The notes beneath the pieces were generated by a model that had not been told where the DNA came from, did not search any database, and worked only from the letters and a program-made list of their open reading frames with translations. From the NCBI RefSeq assembly GCF_002929335.1, contig NZ_PJIL01000008.1, positions 171,753 to 235,752 on the forward strand: a stretch of DNA of 64,000 bases. Direction: 5' to 3'. Every line of letters begins with the position of its first letter. Position 1 is the stretch's first letter. Positions 1 to 9,661 of this stretch are shown one piece after another. The DNA is from Arthrobacter sp. Y81. GTDB lineage: Bacteria > Actinomycetota > Actinomycetes > Actinomycetales > Micrococcaceae. The position numbers were made by a program, and so were the translations under genes.

Positions 1-1
1 G

Positions 2-673
2 CTAGTCCGTGGCGGCGCCCGGCAGGAAGCCCAATTCCTGCCGGGCCAGGCCGATATCCGGATGCGCCCAGCGGGCAGCATATTCGGCGTTGTTGCTGAG
101 TGAGCGCAATTCCGCCCGGTCGATGTACAGGATTCCCTGCAGGTGGTCGGTTTCGTGCTGCACGATCCGTGCCTGCCAGCCGGAAAACTCCTGCTGCCGG
201 GCTGTTCCGTACGGATCGGTGAAATCGAGGCGCACGGACTCGTGGCGCGGCACCACGGCCTGCAGACCCTGGAGTGAGAGGCAGCCTTCGTAAAACGCCG
301 CGCTGCCGGTGCCCACCGCGCGGTACGACGGGTTGATGACCGTGAAGAACGCCAGCGGTAACCGGCCGCGGACGGCGGAGGTTTCGGCGTCGACGTCGTA
401 CTGGTCCTCGAGGACCGCAAGCTGCAGGGGGATGCCCAGTTGCGGCGCCGCGAGGCCGACACCGGGTGCGTCATGCATCACCTCACGCATCAGTGCGATC
501 AGCGCCGCGAGTTCAGAGCTGTCCAGCTGGCCGTCGAAGACGGCCGCCTGCTGCCGGAGCACGGGATGGCCGGCCTGGACAATGGGCGGAAGAACGCCCG
601 CGGCGAGGATCTCCTGAACTGTCTCGTGGATCTGTGCGGTGCTGAACGGCGTGGGGTTCGCGACTTGAAGCAT
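2..673 (-). CDS. def: Peptide deformylase
   Basis: Removes the N-formyl group from nascent proteins in the cytoplasm as a metal-dependent hydrolase. All three family motifs are visible: GVGLAAPQLG at residues 71-80, EGCLS at 129-133 (the Cys is a metal ligand) and QHETDHLQG at 172-180 (HExxH with both His ligands and the catalytic Glu). At 223 residues it is somewhat longer than a minimal deformylase, mostly through about 30 extra N-terminal residues. It lies 9 bases downstream of the lipoprotein gene on the same strand, so the two may share a transcript. No methionyl-tRNA formyltransferase gene is adjacent, so it may be one of two paralogues. The family is certain; the housekeeping role is inferred. 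Confidence 0.95.
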   Translation of the reverse strand: MLQVANPTPFSTAQIHETVQEILAAGVLPPIVQAGHPVLRQQAAVFDGQLDSSELAALIALMREVMHDAPGVGLAAPQLGIPLQLAVLEDQYDVDAETSAVRGRLPLAFFTVINPSYRAVGTGSAAFYEGCLSLQGLQAVVPRHESVRLDFTDPYGTARQQEFSGWQARIVQHETDHLQGILYIDRAELRSLSNNAEYAARWAHPDIGLARQELGFLPGAATD

Positions 674-682
674 GGGAAAAGC

Positions 683-1591
683 CTAGTGCGCCCCGCAGGC
701 GGCGGTGACGAAGTCGTGGATCTGCCCTTTGAGTGCGGGGCCGGCGGCAACCTTCAGGGTGCCTTCCCTGCCGCCGACGTTCACGAGCAGGGGCAGCAGC
801 GTTCCCACCTTGTCCTCGGCGACGGCGTGGGGGTCGCAGCGGGCGGGGCGGACCCGGAGGCGGAACTCCGCCGGACCCGTACCGGCAGCAACCCTCACGC
901 CGCTCGGCCACGGGCTGTCAGGCGGGGCGGCCAGGAGGGTGGTTCCATCAATGCGTTCGATGGTCAGTTCGCGGATTGTTCCGGTTCCGGCTTCGTTCGG
1001 TGTGACCGTCAGGCGGACGACGGCGGTACGGGCGTCCGCCGCAACCTCCAGATCCGGGGCCAGCCTGAACACGGCCACACTCCCGGCGTCCCGGGCAAGG
1101 CACAGCTCCTCATAGTTCCGTGCGAGGACACCGAAGGGATCCGCCGCCACCATTTGCACCGTGCTGGTTTTGGATCCCTGCCGGACGGAGACCGTCGCCT
1201 CGGCCGGAACCGTGCGGGCGCCGGCGTCCTCGGCAGGACTTTGGCAGGAGGGGGCCGGGAGCCTGGCCGGCAGGCTCTTGGTTTGGCCCGGCGGCACTTC
1301 GGTACCTTCCGGCCCGGCCTGCCAGGCGGCCCCCGCGGGGAACAGGGTGCTCGACACGTCGGCGGCAAGGACCGTCACGCGCACGGACGATGTGTTGCTG
1401 AGCTGGATCTCGATGATCTGCGTGCCGTAGTTGTCCCGGAACTGGTTGAGCCCGGCAGCAAGCGGCCCGCGCGGCGCGGGGACCGGCGTTCCCGGGCTGC
1501 AGCCCTGCATGGCGGGAGCGGCCATCAGGACAGCAAGAACGACGGCGGCCGCCGCGTGCCGCCGTCGTCGCGCCTGCAGGACGCCGTTCAT
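683..1591 (-). CDS. Putative lipoprotein of unknown function
   Basis: A 302-residue exported protein. The N-terminus has an Arg-rich n-region (about residues 7-11), a hydrophobic Ala/Val/Leu core and a possible lipobox ending in MQGC near residue 31, so it is probably lipid-anchored outside the membrane. The lipobox is imperfect, with Met rather than Leu at -3. The mature part is rich in Val, Ala and Pro with several isolated Cys residues and reads like beta-sandwich modules; no catalytic motif is recognised. It precedes the deformylase gene on the same strand. The ATG at 1591 is chosen because it gives the full signal sequence. No function is assigned. Confidence 0.7.
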   Translation of the reverse strand: MNGVLQARRRRHAAAAVVLAVLMAAPAMQGCSPGTPVPAPRGPLAAGLNQFRDNYGTQIIEIQLSNTSSVRVTVLAADVSSTLFPAGAAWQAGPEGTEVPPGQTKSLPARLPAPSCQSPAEDAGARTVPAEATVSVRQGSKTSTVQMVAADPFGVLARNYEELCLARDAGSVAVFRLAPDLEVAADARTAVVRLTVTPNEAGTGTIRELTIERIDGTTLLAAPPDSPWPSGVRVAAGTGPAEFRLRVRPARCDPHAVAEDKVGTLLPLLVNVGGREGTLKVAAGPALKGQIHDFVTAACGAH

Positions 1592-1650
1592 GCCAGCAGT
1601 CTAAGGCCAGGGCTCCGCGGCGTCGCCGGGTGATGGGCTACCCTCGGTGC

Positions 1651-2067
1651 ATGACTGAACAGACGCCGCTCAATTGTGTCCTTGGATTTGTACGAGCCAT
1701 TGAGGCCGGGGGCGGCGCGGCGGAGGTGGACACCTTCCTTGCGGAAGACTTCACCCTGGTCGAAGCGCCCCACATTCTTGCGCCTGAAGGTTCCACCCGC
1801 AGCCGCGACCAGGTGCTCGCCGGTGCTGACCAGAGCCGCCACGTGGTGTCCGGCCAGCGTTTCGACGTTCGGCGGACCACATGCGAAGGAAGCCGTGTGG
1901 TGCTGGAAGTCGACTGGTCGGCCACGCTGCTGATGGACCTCCGCTACTGGGATGCCGGCGAGACCATCCGGGCGCGGACCACGTCGGTCTTCGAGGTCCG
2001 GGACGGCCGGATTACCAGCCAGGACAGTTACGACTGCTACTTCACCGATGACGCGGACGCGGAATAG
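1651..2067 (+). CDS. SnoaL/NTF2-like small protein
   Basis: A protein of 138 residues with the character of a SnoaL-like (NTF2 fold) domain: an N-terminal helix, then a segment describing a short beta barrel (LVEAPHIL, VVLEVDWSATLLM, TTSVFEVRDGRITSQDSYDCYF). Such proteins are cone-shaped pockets that act as isomerases, cyclases or ligand binders, and many have no known substrate. The reading frame extends upstream to 1630, but the ATG at 1651 is preferred because a TACCCT -10-like element ends 6 bases before it, as in leaderless actinobacterial genes. It diverges from the lipoprotein gene. The polyketide operon downstream is on the other strand, so any link is only positional. Confidence 0.7.
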   Translation: MTEQTPLNCVLGFVRAIEAGGGAAEVDTFLAEDFTLVEAPHILAPEGSTRSRDQVLAGADQSRHVVSGQRFDVRRTTCEGSRVVLEVDWSATLLMDLRYWDAGETIRARTTSVFEVRDGRITSQDSYDCYFTDDADAE

Positions 2068-2091
2068 ACAGGGGCGGGGTACGCCGGTGCT

Positions 2092-3228
2092 TTAGTGCAT
2101 GGTGAACCGGGCGGCCACGCGTGAATTGATGGCCGGCACGCTTGCTGCATAGCCGATCAGCAGGTTCCGGGCACGCCACAGCGGAAGGGGCAGCGGCCGG
2201 CCAAGGGCCATGTTGATTTCGGACTGCCGGGCAGCCCTCGCGGCCGCCTGCAGCCGGTGACGTTCAAAGCATTGCAGTTCCCCCTCCAGTTCCGCGTGCG
2301 CAAGCCGGCTGAGTAGCAGCGGTACCAGCTCAGCAGCATCCAGCCAGCCCAGGTTCATTCCCTGGCCGCCGATCGGGCTGATTTCATGGGCGGCGTCTCC
2401 GATGAGCGCCGTGCGGCCGTGGATCATACTCTTCGCCAGGCGCGAACGGACCCCGAAACTGCTCAGCATGGAATTGGTGCCCGGTTCGACGGCTACGCCG
2501 GTTCGGTCCTGCACGATCCGGGCCAGGGACCGGGCGGTGGGTGCGTCTGCGCCGGATGCAGGCATTCTCGCCACCCAGCGTCGCACGCGTCCCGGCAGCG
2601 GAAAGGACTCCACGATCCCTGCGGCTTCCAGGAACAGGGCCGCATCCGGGCCGAACGCGGTACTGTCGGCGAAGTCTCCCATCAGGTAGGAATCGGGGTA
2701 CTCCTTGAGCCGCACCGGAATGCCCAGCAGCTGCCGGACCGTGGAGCGGACACCGTCCGCGGCCACGGCCAGGGAGGCGTGAATCCGGGACTCCCCGTCC
2801 GCCGTGACGACGTCCAACGCAACCCTCGCGCCGTCGTCGTGCAGTCCCGTCACGGTAGCTCCGCGCAGCATCGACCCGCCGTCCAGCTCCCTGACGCGCC
2901 GTTCCAGGGCGGCTTCCGTGCGCGCCTGCGGGACCGACAACACGAACGGGTAGCGGCGGGAAACAGCGCGGAAGGACATCCCCGCCACTTCCACGCCGCC
3001 CCCGATGGCAACGCCGCGTCGGATCTGCACGCCCTCCGACACCAGTCCGGACGCGACGCCAATGCCGTCGAGTGCTTCCAGCGACGGGGGGTGGATGCCG
3101 ATGGCGCGGGAGTGGGTGTTCGGCTCGGCGCGCTGCTCCAGGATGCGGACTGACACACCCTGCTGCAGCAGCCGGGCTGCCAGGTACAGTCCCACCGGTC
3201 CGCCGCCCACCACGACGACGTCAATCAC
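2092..3228 (-). CDS. FAD-dependent aromatic monooxygenase
   Basis: A 378-residue flavoprotein of the p-hydroxybenzoate hydroxylase / UbiH class. It shows the N-terminal dinucleotide fold with GGGPVG (about residues 8-13), then the second FAD motif GDAAHEISPIGGQGMN near residue 275. These enzymes hydroxylate phenolic rings using NAD(P)H and oxygen. It is the last gene of a three-gene operon after a type III polyketide synthase and a methyltransferase, overlapping the latter by 8 bases, and starts with GTG. Context suggests it hydroxylates the ring of a polyketide phenol, possibly to a quinol or quinone, as flavin hydroxylases do in streptomycete phenolic-lipid operons. The substrate is inferred. 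Confidence 0.85.
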   Translation of the reverse strand: MIDVVVVGGGPVGLYLAARLLQQGVSVRILEQRAEPNTHSRAIGIHPPSLEALDGIGVASGLVSEGVQIRRGVAIGGGVEVAGMSFRAVSRRYPFVLSVPQARTEAALERRVRELDGGSMLRGATVTGLHDDGARVALDVVTADGESRIHASLAVAADGVRSTVRQLLGIPVRLKEYPDSYLMGDFADSTAFGPDAALFLEAAGIVESFPLPGRVRRWVARMPASGADAPTARSLARIVQDRTGVAVEPGTNSMLSSFGVRSRLAKSMIHGRTALIGDAAHEISPIGGQGMNLGWLDAAELVPLLLSRLAHAELEGELQCFERHRLQAAARAARQSEINMALGRPLPLPLWRARNLLIGYAASVPAINSRVAARFTMH

Positions 3229-3940
3229 CGCGAGTGTTCCGGCTCAGTGTCAGCAGGTTGCGGAAGGGCGGGCGGGCCAGCACGGTCCAGCCCGGGGGAG
3301 CGGCAGCCTGGAGTTCCGAGGTTGTGTAGCTCCGGCGGATCGAGGTAAGCCCGTCCTCCCTGATGAAGGAACCGGGGAACGGCCACGAGGCCGCATAGAA
3401 CAGCGCGTACGCGGCGGGGCTGCGGCGGATGTCGTTGTGGATGACGGTGCCGCGGGACAGCAGCGCCGATTCGGCGAGGAATTGCGGCAACTCAGCTGTG
3501 CCCAGATGGTGCAGGACATGATTGGACACGACGACGTCGTAGCGTTGCCCTTCCTCGGCCAGTTCGGCCAGTTCGGCCGTGGACGCCTGCCGGAACGTGA
3601 CCCCGGGGGTGTGCCTACGGCGCCGGGCGAAGTCGAAGGCACGCCGGTCCGGATCAATGGCTGTGACCTCCAGCTTCAGCCGGTCGCGGGCCGCCCACGC
3701 AGCCAGCAGGACAGGCACGTCCCCGCCGCCGCACCCGATGTCCAACAGGGTTGTCACCGCGGTGGCTGACAGGACGGGCCGGATGTGCGTCCGGTAGATT
3801 CCGCGCCATCCGGCAACGGCCCTGTTGACCACGGCAAACTGCGCGTACGTGCGGTTCAGGCGTGCAGGGTCGCAGCCGGGGCGGTCCATCTCCTCCACCG
3901 CATGGACGTCACGGTCGCGCAGCGGGCCCCGGTTGGCCAT
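3221..3940 (-). CDS. SAM-dependent methyltransferase of the type III PKS operon
   Basis: A class I methyltransferase of 239 residues. Motif I is LLDIGCGGGDVP (about residues 65-76), followed by an acidic residue in TAIDPD for the ribose, and the VVSNHVLHHL stretch typical of UbiE-like methyltransferases. The ATG at 3940 overlaps the stop codon of the polyketide synthase gene (TGATG), so translation is probably coupled; a TTG one codon upstream is less likely. Expected to O- or C-methylate the polyketide product between ring formation and hydroxylation. It is a soluble Rossmann-fold protein with no membrane segment evident. The order of the tailoring steps is inferred. Confidence 0.88.
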   Translation of the reverse strand: MANRGPLRDRDVHAVEEMDRPGCDPARLNRTYAQFAVVNRAVAGWRGIYRTHIRPVLSATAVTTLLDIGCGGGDVPVLLAAWAARDRLKLEVTAIDPDRRAFDFARRRRHTPGVTFRQASTAELAELAEEGQRYDVVVSNHVLHHLGTAELPQFLAESALLSRGTVIHNDIRRSPAAYALFYAASWPFPGSFIREDGLTSIRRSYTTSELQAAAPPGWTVLARPPFRNLLTLSRNTRGD

Positions 3941-5169
3941 CAAATCAGTGACGGCTCAGTCCGCGCTGTGGCGTCCGGTATGGCGTCCGCCACGGCGGAG
4001 GCGTCCCGGGCGGCTGCCCCAGGCGAACCTCCCGTCAGCGGTGCGCGCACTTTGGTGAACATCGCCGATTCCACTGTCAGGCCTGGTCCGAACGCCATCG
4101 AACAGATACGTTCATCGCCATCCTGCGGCGGGAGCCCGGCGATGTGCTTGAGGACAAAGAGCACCGTGGCGCTGCTCATGTTTCCGTAGTTGCGGAGGGT
4201 TTCCCGGGCGGGCACCAGTTGCTCGTCCGTGAGTTCGAGCCTGGACTGCACCTTGTCCAGGATGCTCCGGCCGCCGGGGTGGATGGCCCAGTGGGTGATA
4301 TCCCGGTAGGGGAGTCCGCGCAGGGATTCATCGCGGGAAAGCAGGGGTTCAAGCGCGCCGATGATGTGGTCGTCAATAATGTGCGGAACATAGTTCCCCA
4401 GCACCATTTCGAAGCCTTCGTCGCCGATGTTCCACGCCATGGATTCCTCACCGACAGGAGTGAGTACGGTTTCGAAGTGGTCCAGCCGCAGCAGGGGGTT
4501 TCCGTCCGGAATGTCCCTGGCGGAAATGATGGCCGCCGCTGCACCGTCGGCAAACAATGCCGAGCCCATGATCGTGTCGGGATCGTTGGAGGTGCGGACA
4601 TGGAGCGAGCAGAGCTCGGCGCAGACCACCAGGACAACGGCGTCGGGATCTGCCTCGCAGAAGGACTTGGCGGCACGCAGCGCCGGAAAAGCCGCGTAGC
4701 AGCCCATGAAGCCAAGGTGGTAGCGCTGCACTGCCGGATTCAGGCCGAGGGCGCGGACAATTTTGTAGTCCGGGCCCGGGTTGAAGAAGCCTGTGCACGA
4801 GACCGTCACGAGATGGGTGATGTCCTGAGCACCGATTCCGGGGCAGGCATCCAGCGCGGCCTGGGCGGATTGCACGAAGAGCTTGGTGGCTTCGCGGCCG
4901 AAGATGTCGTTCCGGACCTTGGTGCTGGGGCTCAGCACCAGGCCGGTGTCCGGGTCAAAGAACTTCGGCTCGTCCGCGCGGCTGTCCTTGGTAAGTTCAG
5001 TGACAGCTGTGTACCGGGTGTCGATGGCGGCGGAATCAAAGCACGTGCTCACCAGCCGGGAACCCAGCCTGGTGAGGCCGGGTTGGGCGGCAAATACATC
5101 GCGGGCTTCAGACTGAATGAGTACGGTGGGCGGGACAGCAGTTTCCAGGGACCTCATGTAGACCGTCAT
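3940..5169 (-). CDS. Type III polyketide synthase (chalcone synthase-like)
   Basis: A 409-residue homodimeric ketosynthase that extends a starter acyl-CoA with malonyl-CoA and cyclises it to a phenol, resorcinol or pyrone. The catalytic triad is intact: Cys157 in HLGFMGCYAA, His297 in WAIHPGG and Asn330 in NYGNMSSA. Length is typical. It heads an operon with a methyltransferase and a flavin monooxygenase, a gene set resembling phenolic-lipid operons of streptomycetes. The small residues around the Cys suggest a roomy active site, but starter specificity cannot be read from sequence. The start is supported by a promoter-like element placing the transcript start at the ATG. Confidence 0.95.
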   Translation of the reverse strand: MTVYMRSLETAVPPTVLIQSEARDVFAAQPGLTRLGSRLVSTCFDSAAIDTRYTAVTELTKDSRADEPKFFDPDTGLVLSPSTKVRNDIFGREATKLFVQSAQAALDACPGIGAQDITHLVTVSCTGFFNPGPDYKIVRALGLNPAVQRYHLGFMGCYAAFPALRAAKSFCEADPDAVVLVVCAELCSLHVRTSNDPDTIMGSALFADGAAAAIISARDIPDGNPLLRLDHFETVLTPVGEESMAWNIGDEGFEMVLGNYVPHIIDDHIIGALEPLLSRDESLRGLPYRDITHWAIHPGGRSILDKVQSRLELTDEQLVPARETLRNYGNMSSATVLFVLKHIAGLPPQDGDERICSMAFGPGLTVESAMFTKVRAPLTGGSPGAAARDASAVADAIPDATARTEPSLI

Positions 5170-5174
5170 GGTTC

Positions 5175-5203
5175 ATTCTCAGCGAGCTTTGCTGTTAAGA
5201 CAA
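5175..5203 (-). promoter_or_regulatory. Candidate leaderless promoter of the PKS operon
   Basis: On the minus strand TTGTCT (5203-5198) is followed after 17 bases by GAGAAT (5180-5175), each matching 4 of 6 consensus positions. The ATG at 5169 lies 5 bases beyond the -10 element, where transcription would begin, so the mRNA would be leaderless. A weaker plus-strand pair (TTGCTG at 5189, TAGATT at 5211, 16-base gap) could drive the divergent UvrA-like gene, so the two promoters would overlap. Confidence 0.35.
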
Positions 5204-5276
5204 TGCTGGTTAGATTGGGGCAGGCGACGCCGGCGCATGCCAGGAAGGCGGCCCCCGAATAACGGATGGAGACACG

Positions 5277-7670
<2,394 letters not shown>

Positions 7671-7951
7671 GCGTGGGCTAAATGGGGGTGGCTGGGACCA
7701 AACCGCGCCGAGTTATGTCAACTAAGTTCGGCTGCGGAGCGTGCTCAGCCTTCTTGGCCTGGGCGGCTCGCTGCCTGTTCGCACGACTATTGGCGTCGCC
7801 CGGGAACTCCGGGTTGTCGACAACAAGTTCAACCGCACGAACATGGACTGGGAGGAGTCCGCGGAAAACACGGATCGTCTTGGCGTTTTCAGAGGGGTTC
7901 GAATGACATTTATCGCCGCCCTCTCCAGGTATTCCTAGAACGCCGATAATC

Positions 7952-7962
7952 TACATTATGTA
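7952..7962. repeat. Palindrome TACATTATGTA
   Basis: Perfect 5-base arms around a central T in a locally AT-rich stretch. It may be an operator or part of a recombinase site; no gene starts immediately downstream. Chance occurrence is possible at this length. Confidence 0.3.
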
Positions 7963-7989
7963 AAGTAGTACTCTGCGTATCTCATCAGA

Positions 7990-8000
7990 TGAATCATTCA
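7990..8000. repeat. Palindrome TGAATCATTCA
   Basis: Perfect 5-base arms around a central C. It shares the ten bases ATGAATCATT with the palindrome region at 8177-8186, so the two may be related binding sites upstream of the recombinase gene. Confidence 0.35.
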
Positions 8001-8178
8001 GGCCCTCTCCCGCGGAGTTCCTCGTCAGGCGTTCGAGGCCCCTCTGCGCCGCGGCGTTCAGGGGTTTTGTCCGAGTCCAATCGATGTTCCCAGCCATGAC
8101 CGGGCGCGCCTAGCTTGAGCCCCGAATGACAGAAAAGACGCCCCTGACCTGCGGATTTGCTGAGATGATGCATTTAAT

Positions 8179-8191
8179 GAATCATTGATTC
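8179..8191. promoter_or_regulatory. Palindrome GAATCATTGATTC upstream of the recombinase operon
   Basis: Perfect 6-base arms around a single T, centred 35 bases before the recombinase ATG and just downstream of a TTTAAT -10-like hexamer at 8173-8178. Its position fits an operator for the small HTH protein encoded second in the operon, or a recombinase core site. It shares ATGAATCATT with the 7990 palindrome. Confidence 0.4.
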
Positions 8192-8219
8192 AGATTTTGG
8201 AACAGGTTTGGGAGGCGGA

Positions 8220-9326
8220 ATGGCAGTCGATGGATCAGGACGGGTGCACCTTCTGGGTTCCGTCCAACTGCTTCATCCCGAACAGCAGACCTTCGATCAG
8301 ATGCTGGATGGCTGGCGCAACCAGCAGCTCTCGCGCAACCTGAAGTTCGACACGATTGACCAGCACATCCGTTACGTTCGCAGGTTCATGGATCATGTGA
8401 ATGAATTTCCGTGGCATTGGACGCCGGCCCATGTTGAGGAGTATTTCGGGGATCTGCGCTCGATCCGACACTTGAGTCACTCGACTTTGCGCGCCCACCA
8501 GTCCGCGCTGCGTCACTTCACGTCCTATGTCGCCAACCCTGATTATGGCTGGGACCGGGTCTGCGAACAGCGCTTTGGTACCCATCCGGCCCAGGTTTTC
8601 TACGAGTGGAACACCGCACCGCACGTGCAGGAATTCGAAGGCCGCCCGTCCAAGCGCCCCTTCACCAAAGAGGAGCTCCAGAAGCTCTTCGACCGCGCCG
8701 ACGACGAGGTCGAACTCATTGAGGCCACCGGCAAGAACGGTTGGCAGGCGGCCTACCGCGACGCGGTCATGCTCAAATTGGCCTACTCCTACGGGCTTCG
8801 GTTCAATGAGCTGCGGCACCTGCAGACCGTCGACTTCGCAACCAACCCGCACGCGCGCAAGTTCGGGAAGTTCGGGGTCTGCAAAGTCCGGTTCGGCAAG
8901 TCCCGCAAAGCATCACCGCCCAAGCCCCGCAGCGTCCTGACAGTCTTCGACTGGACCGCCGGCGTCCTCGAGGATTGGCTCGCCAACGGCCGAGGAACCC
9001 TTCACAGCCTCGTACTCTTCCCCAGCGAACGCGGCGGACTGATCGTCGAGTCCACGCTCCTGCGGCGCCTCCGCCGGTATCTAAACGAGCTGGGGATGCC
9101 TTCGGACGGGCTCGACCTGCATTCCCTGCGGTGCTCCTATGCCACGCACCTGTTGGAGGCCGGATGGGATCCTAGATTCGTGCAACACCAAATGGGTCAC
9201 GAGTACGCCTCCACCACCGGCATCTACCAATTCGTCAGCGACGACTTCCGCAGCACCACGCTGCGGGCGTCCCTGGACCGCACGATGAACCAGGCACTCG
9301 GCAAACACGCGGGAGGTCATCGATGA
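8220..9326 (+). CDS. Tyrosine recombinase/integrase
   Basis: A 368-residue site-specific recombinase. After an N-terminal SAM-like core-binding region (FDQMLDGWRNQQLSR onwards), the catalytic domain carries the full set: Arg near residue 193 in YGLRFNE, a Lys-rich beta-hairpin (KVRFGKSRK), HSLR around 301-304, His near 326 in QMGHEYAS and the nucleophilic Tyr near 336 in GIYQFV. It should cut and rejoin DNA through a 3'-phosphotyrosine. The ATG at 8220 is preferred over the TTG at 8208 because GGGAGG lies four bases before it. Its last codons overlap the next gene by ATGA. The target site is unknown. Confidence 0.93.
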   Translation: MAVDGSGRVHLLGSVQLLHPEQQTFDQMLDGWRNQQLSRNLKFDTIDQHIRYVRRFMDHVNEFPWHWTPAHVEEYFGDLRSIRHLSHSTLRAHQSALRHFTSYVANPDYGWDRVCEQRFGTHPAQVFYEWNTAPHVQEFEGRPSKRPFTKEELQKLFDRADDEVELIEATGKNGWQAAYRDAVMLKLAYSYGLRFNELRHLQTVDFATNPHARKFGKFGVCKVRFGKSRKASPPKPRSVLTVFDWTAGVLEDWLANGRGTLHSLVLFPSERGGLIVESTLLRRLRRYLNELGMPSDGLDLHSLRCSYATHLLEAGWDPRFVQHQMGHEYASTTGIYQFVSDDFRSTTLRASLDRTMNQALGKHAGGHR

Positions 9327-9661
9327 AGCGCGAAGTCGAATACACGTGGCGGCTCTCCGAGCTGATGGCGGCCCGGGGCCTTCACAACACCACCGACCTC
9401 ATCCCGCTGCTCGCCGAGCGCGGAATCATCCTGTCCCGGCCCCAGGTCTACCGCATCGTCAACCAGAAGCCCGAACGAGTCGCCCTGCAGGTCATCGCAG
9501 CGATCTGCGACATCTTCTCCTGCGGCCCCGAAGACCTCATCACCGTCACCGCAGCCGACGTCCGCGCCCGCAAGACCGGAACCGCCAACTCCCCCAATGT
9601 CGTGGACCTCAACCGCAGCGTCCGCCCGCGCCGCGCCCGCATCATCGACGATGACCACTGA
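9323..9661 (+). CDS. Small helix-turn-helix (Cro/C1-like) protein of the recombinase module
   Basis: A 112-residue protein. Residues about 10-65 resemble a Cro/C1 HTH: WRLSELMAARGL, then LLAERGIILSRPQVYRIVNQKP as the turn and recognition helix, then LQVIAAICDIFSCGPEDLI. The C-terminal tail is basic (RPRRARI) and may contact DNA. It starts in a 4-base ATGA overlap with the recombinase gene. It probably regulates the module, or acts as a directionality or architectural factor for recombination. It is too small for an enzymatic role. The identification rests on the HTH pattern and context. Confidence 0.75.
   Translation: MKREVEYTWRLSELMAARGLHNTTDLIPLLAERGIILSRPQVYRIVNQKPERVALQVIAAICDIFSCGPEDLITVTAADVRARKTGTANSPNVVDLNRSVRPRRARIIDDDH

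Larger units (their letters stand above)
7671..8219 (+). other. 549-base non-coding stretch at the left edge of the recombinase module
   Basis: No convincing gene. An open frame at 7741-7938 begins with a LLGLGGSL segment reminiscent of NADPH-dependent FMN reductases but loses resemblance within about 20 residues, so at most it is a remnant. From about 7940 the sequence becomes AT-richer than its surroundings and holds three short palindromes listed separately. This is the likely upstream control or end region of the adjacent recombinase module. Confidence 0.5.

Noticed and set aside
440..1633. Long open frame of 397 codons on the plus strand
   Set aside because: It is antisense to the deformylase and lipoprotein genes; its composition is Arg/Gly-rich as in GC-rich shadow frames.
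4144..5262. Long plus-strand open frame of 372 codons
   Set aside because: It is antisense to the polyketide synthase, whose catalytic triad and length are unambiguous.
7900..7930. GGGGTTCGAAT looks like a tRNA T-loop near the recombinase module
   Set aside because: The following bases do not pair to complete the T-stem and no anticodon or acceptor stem can be built upstream, so it is neither a tRNA nor a clear attachment remnant.
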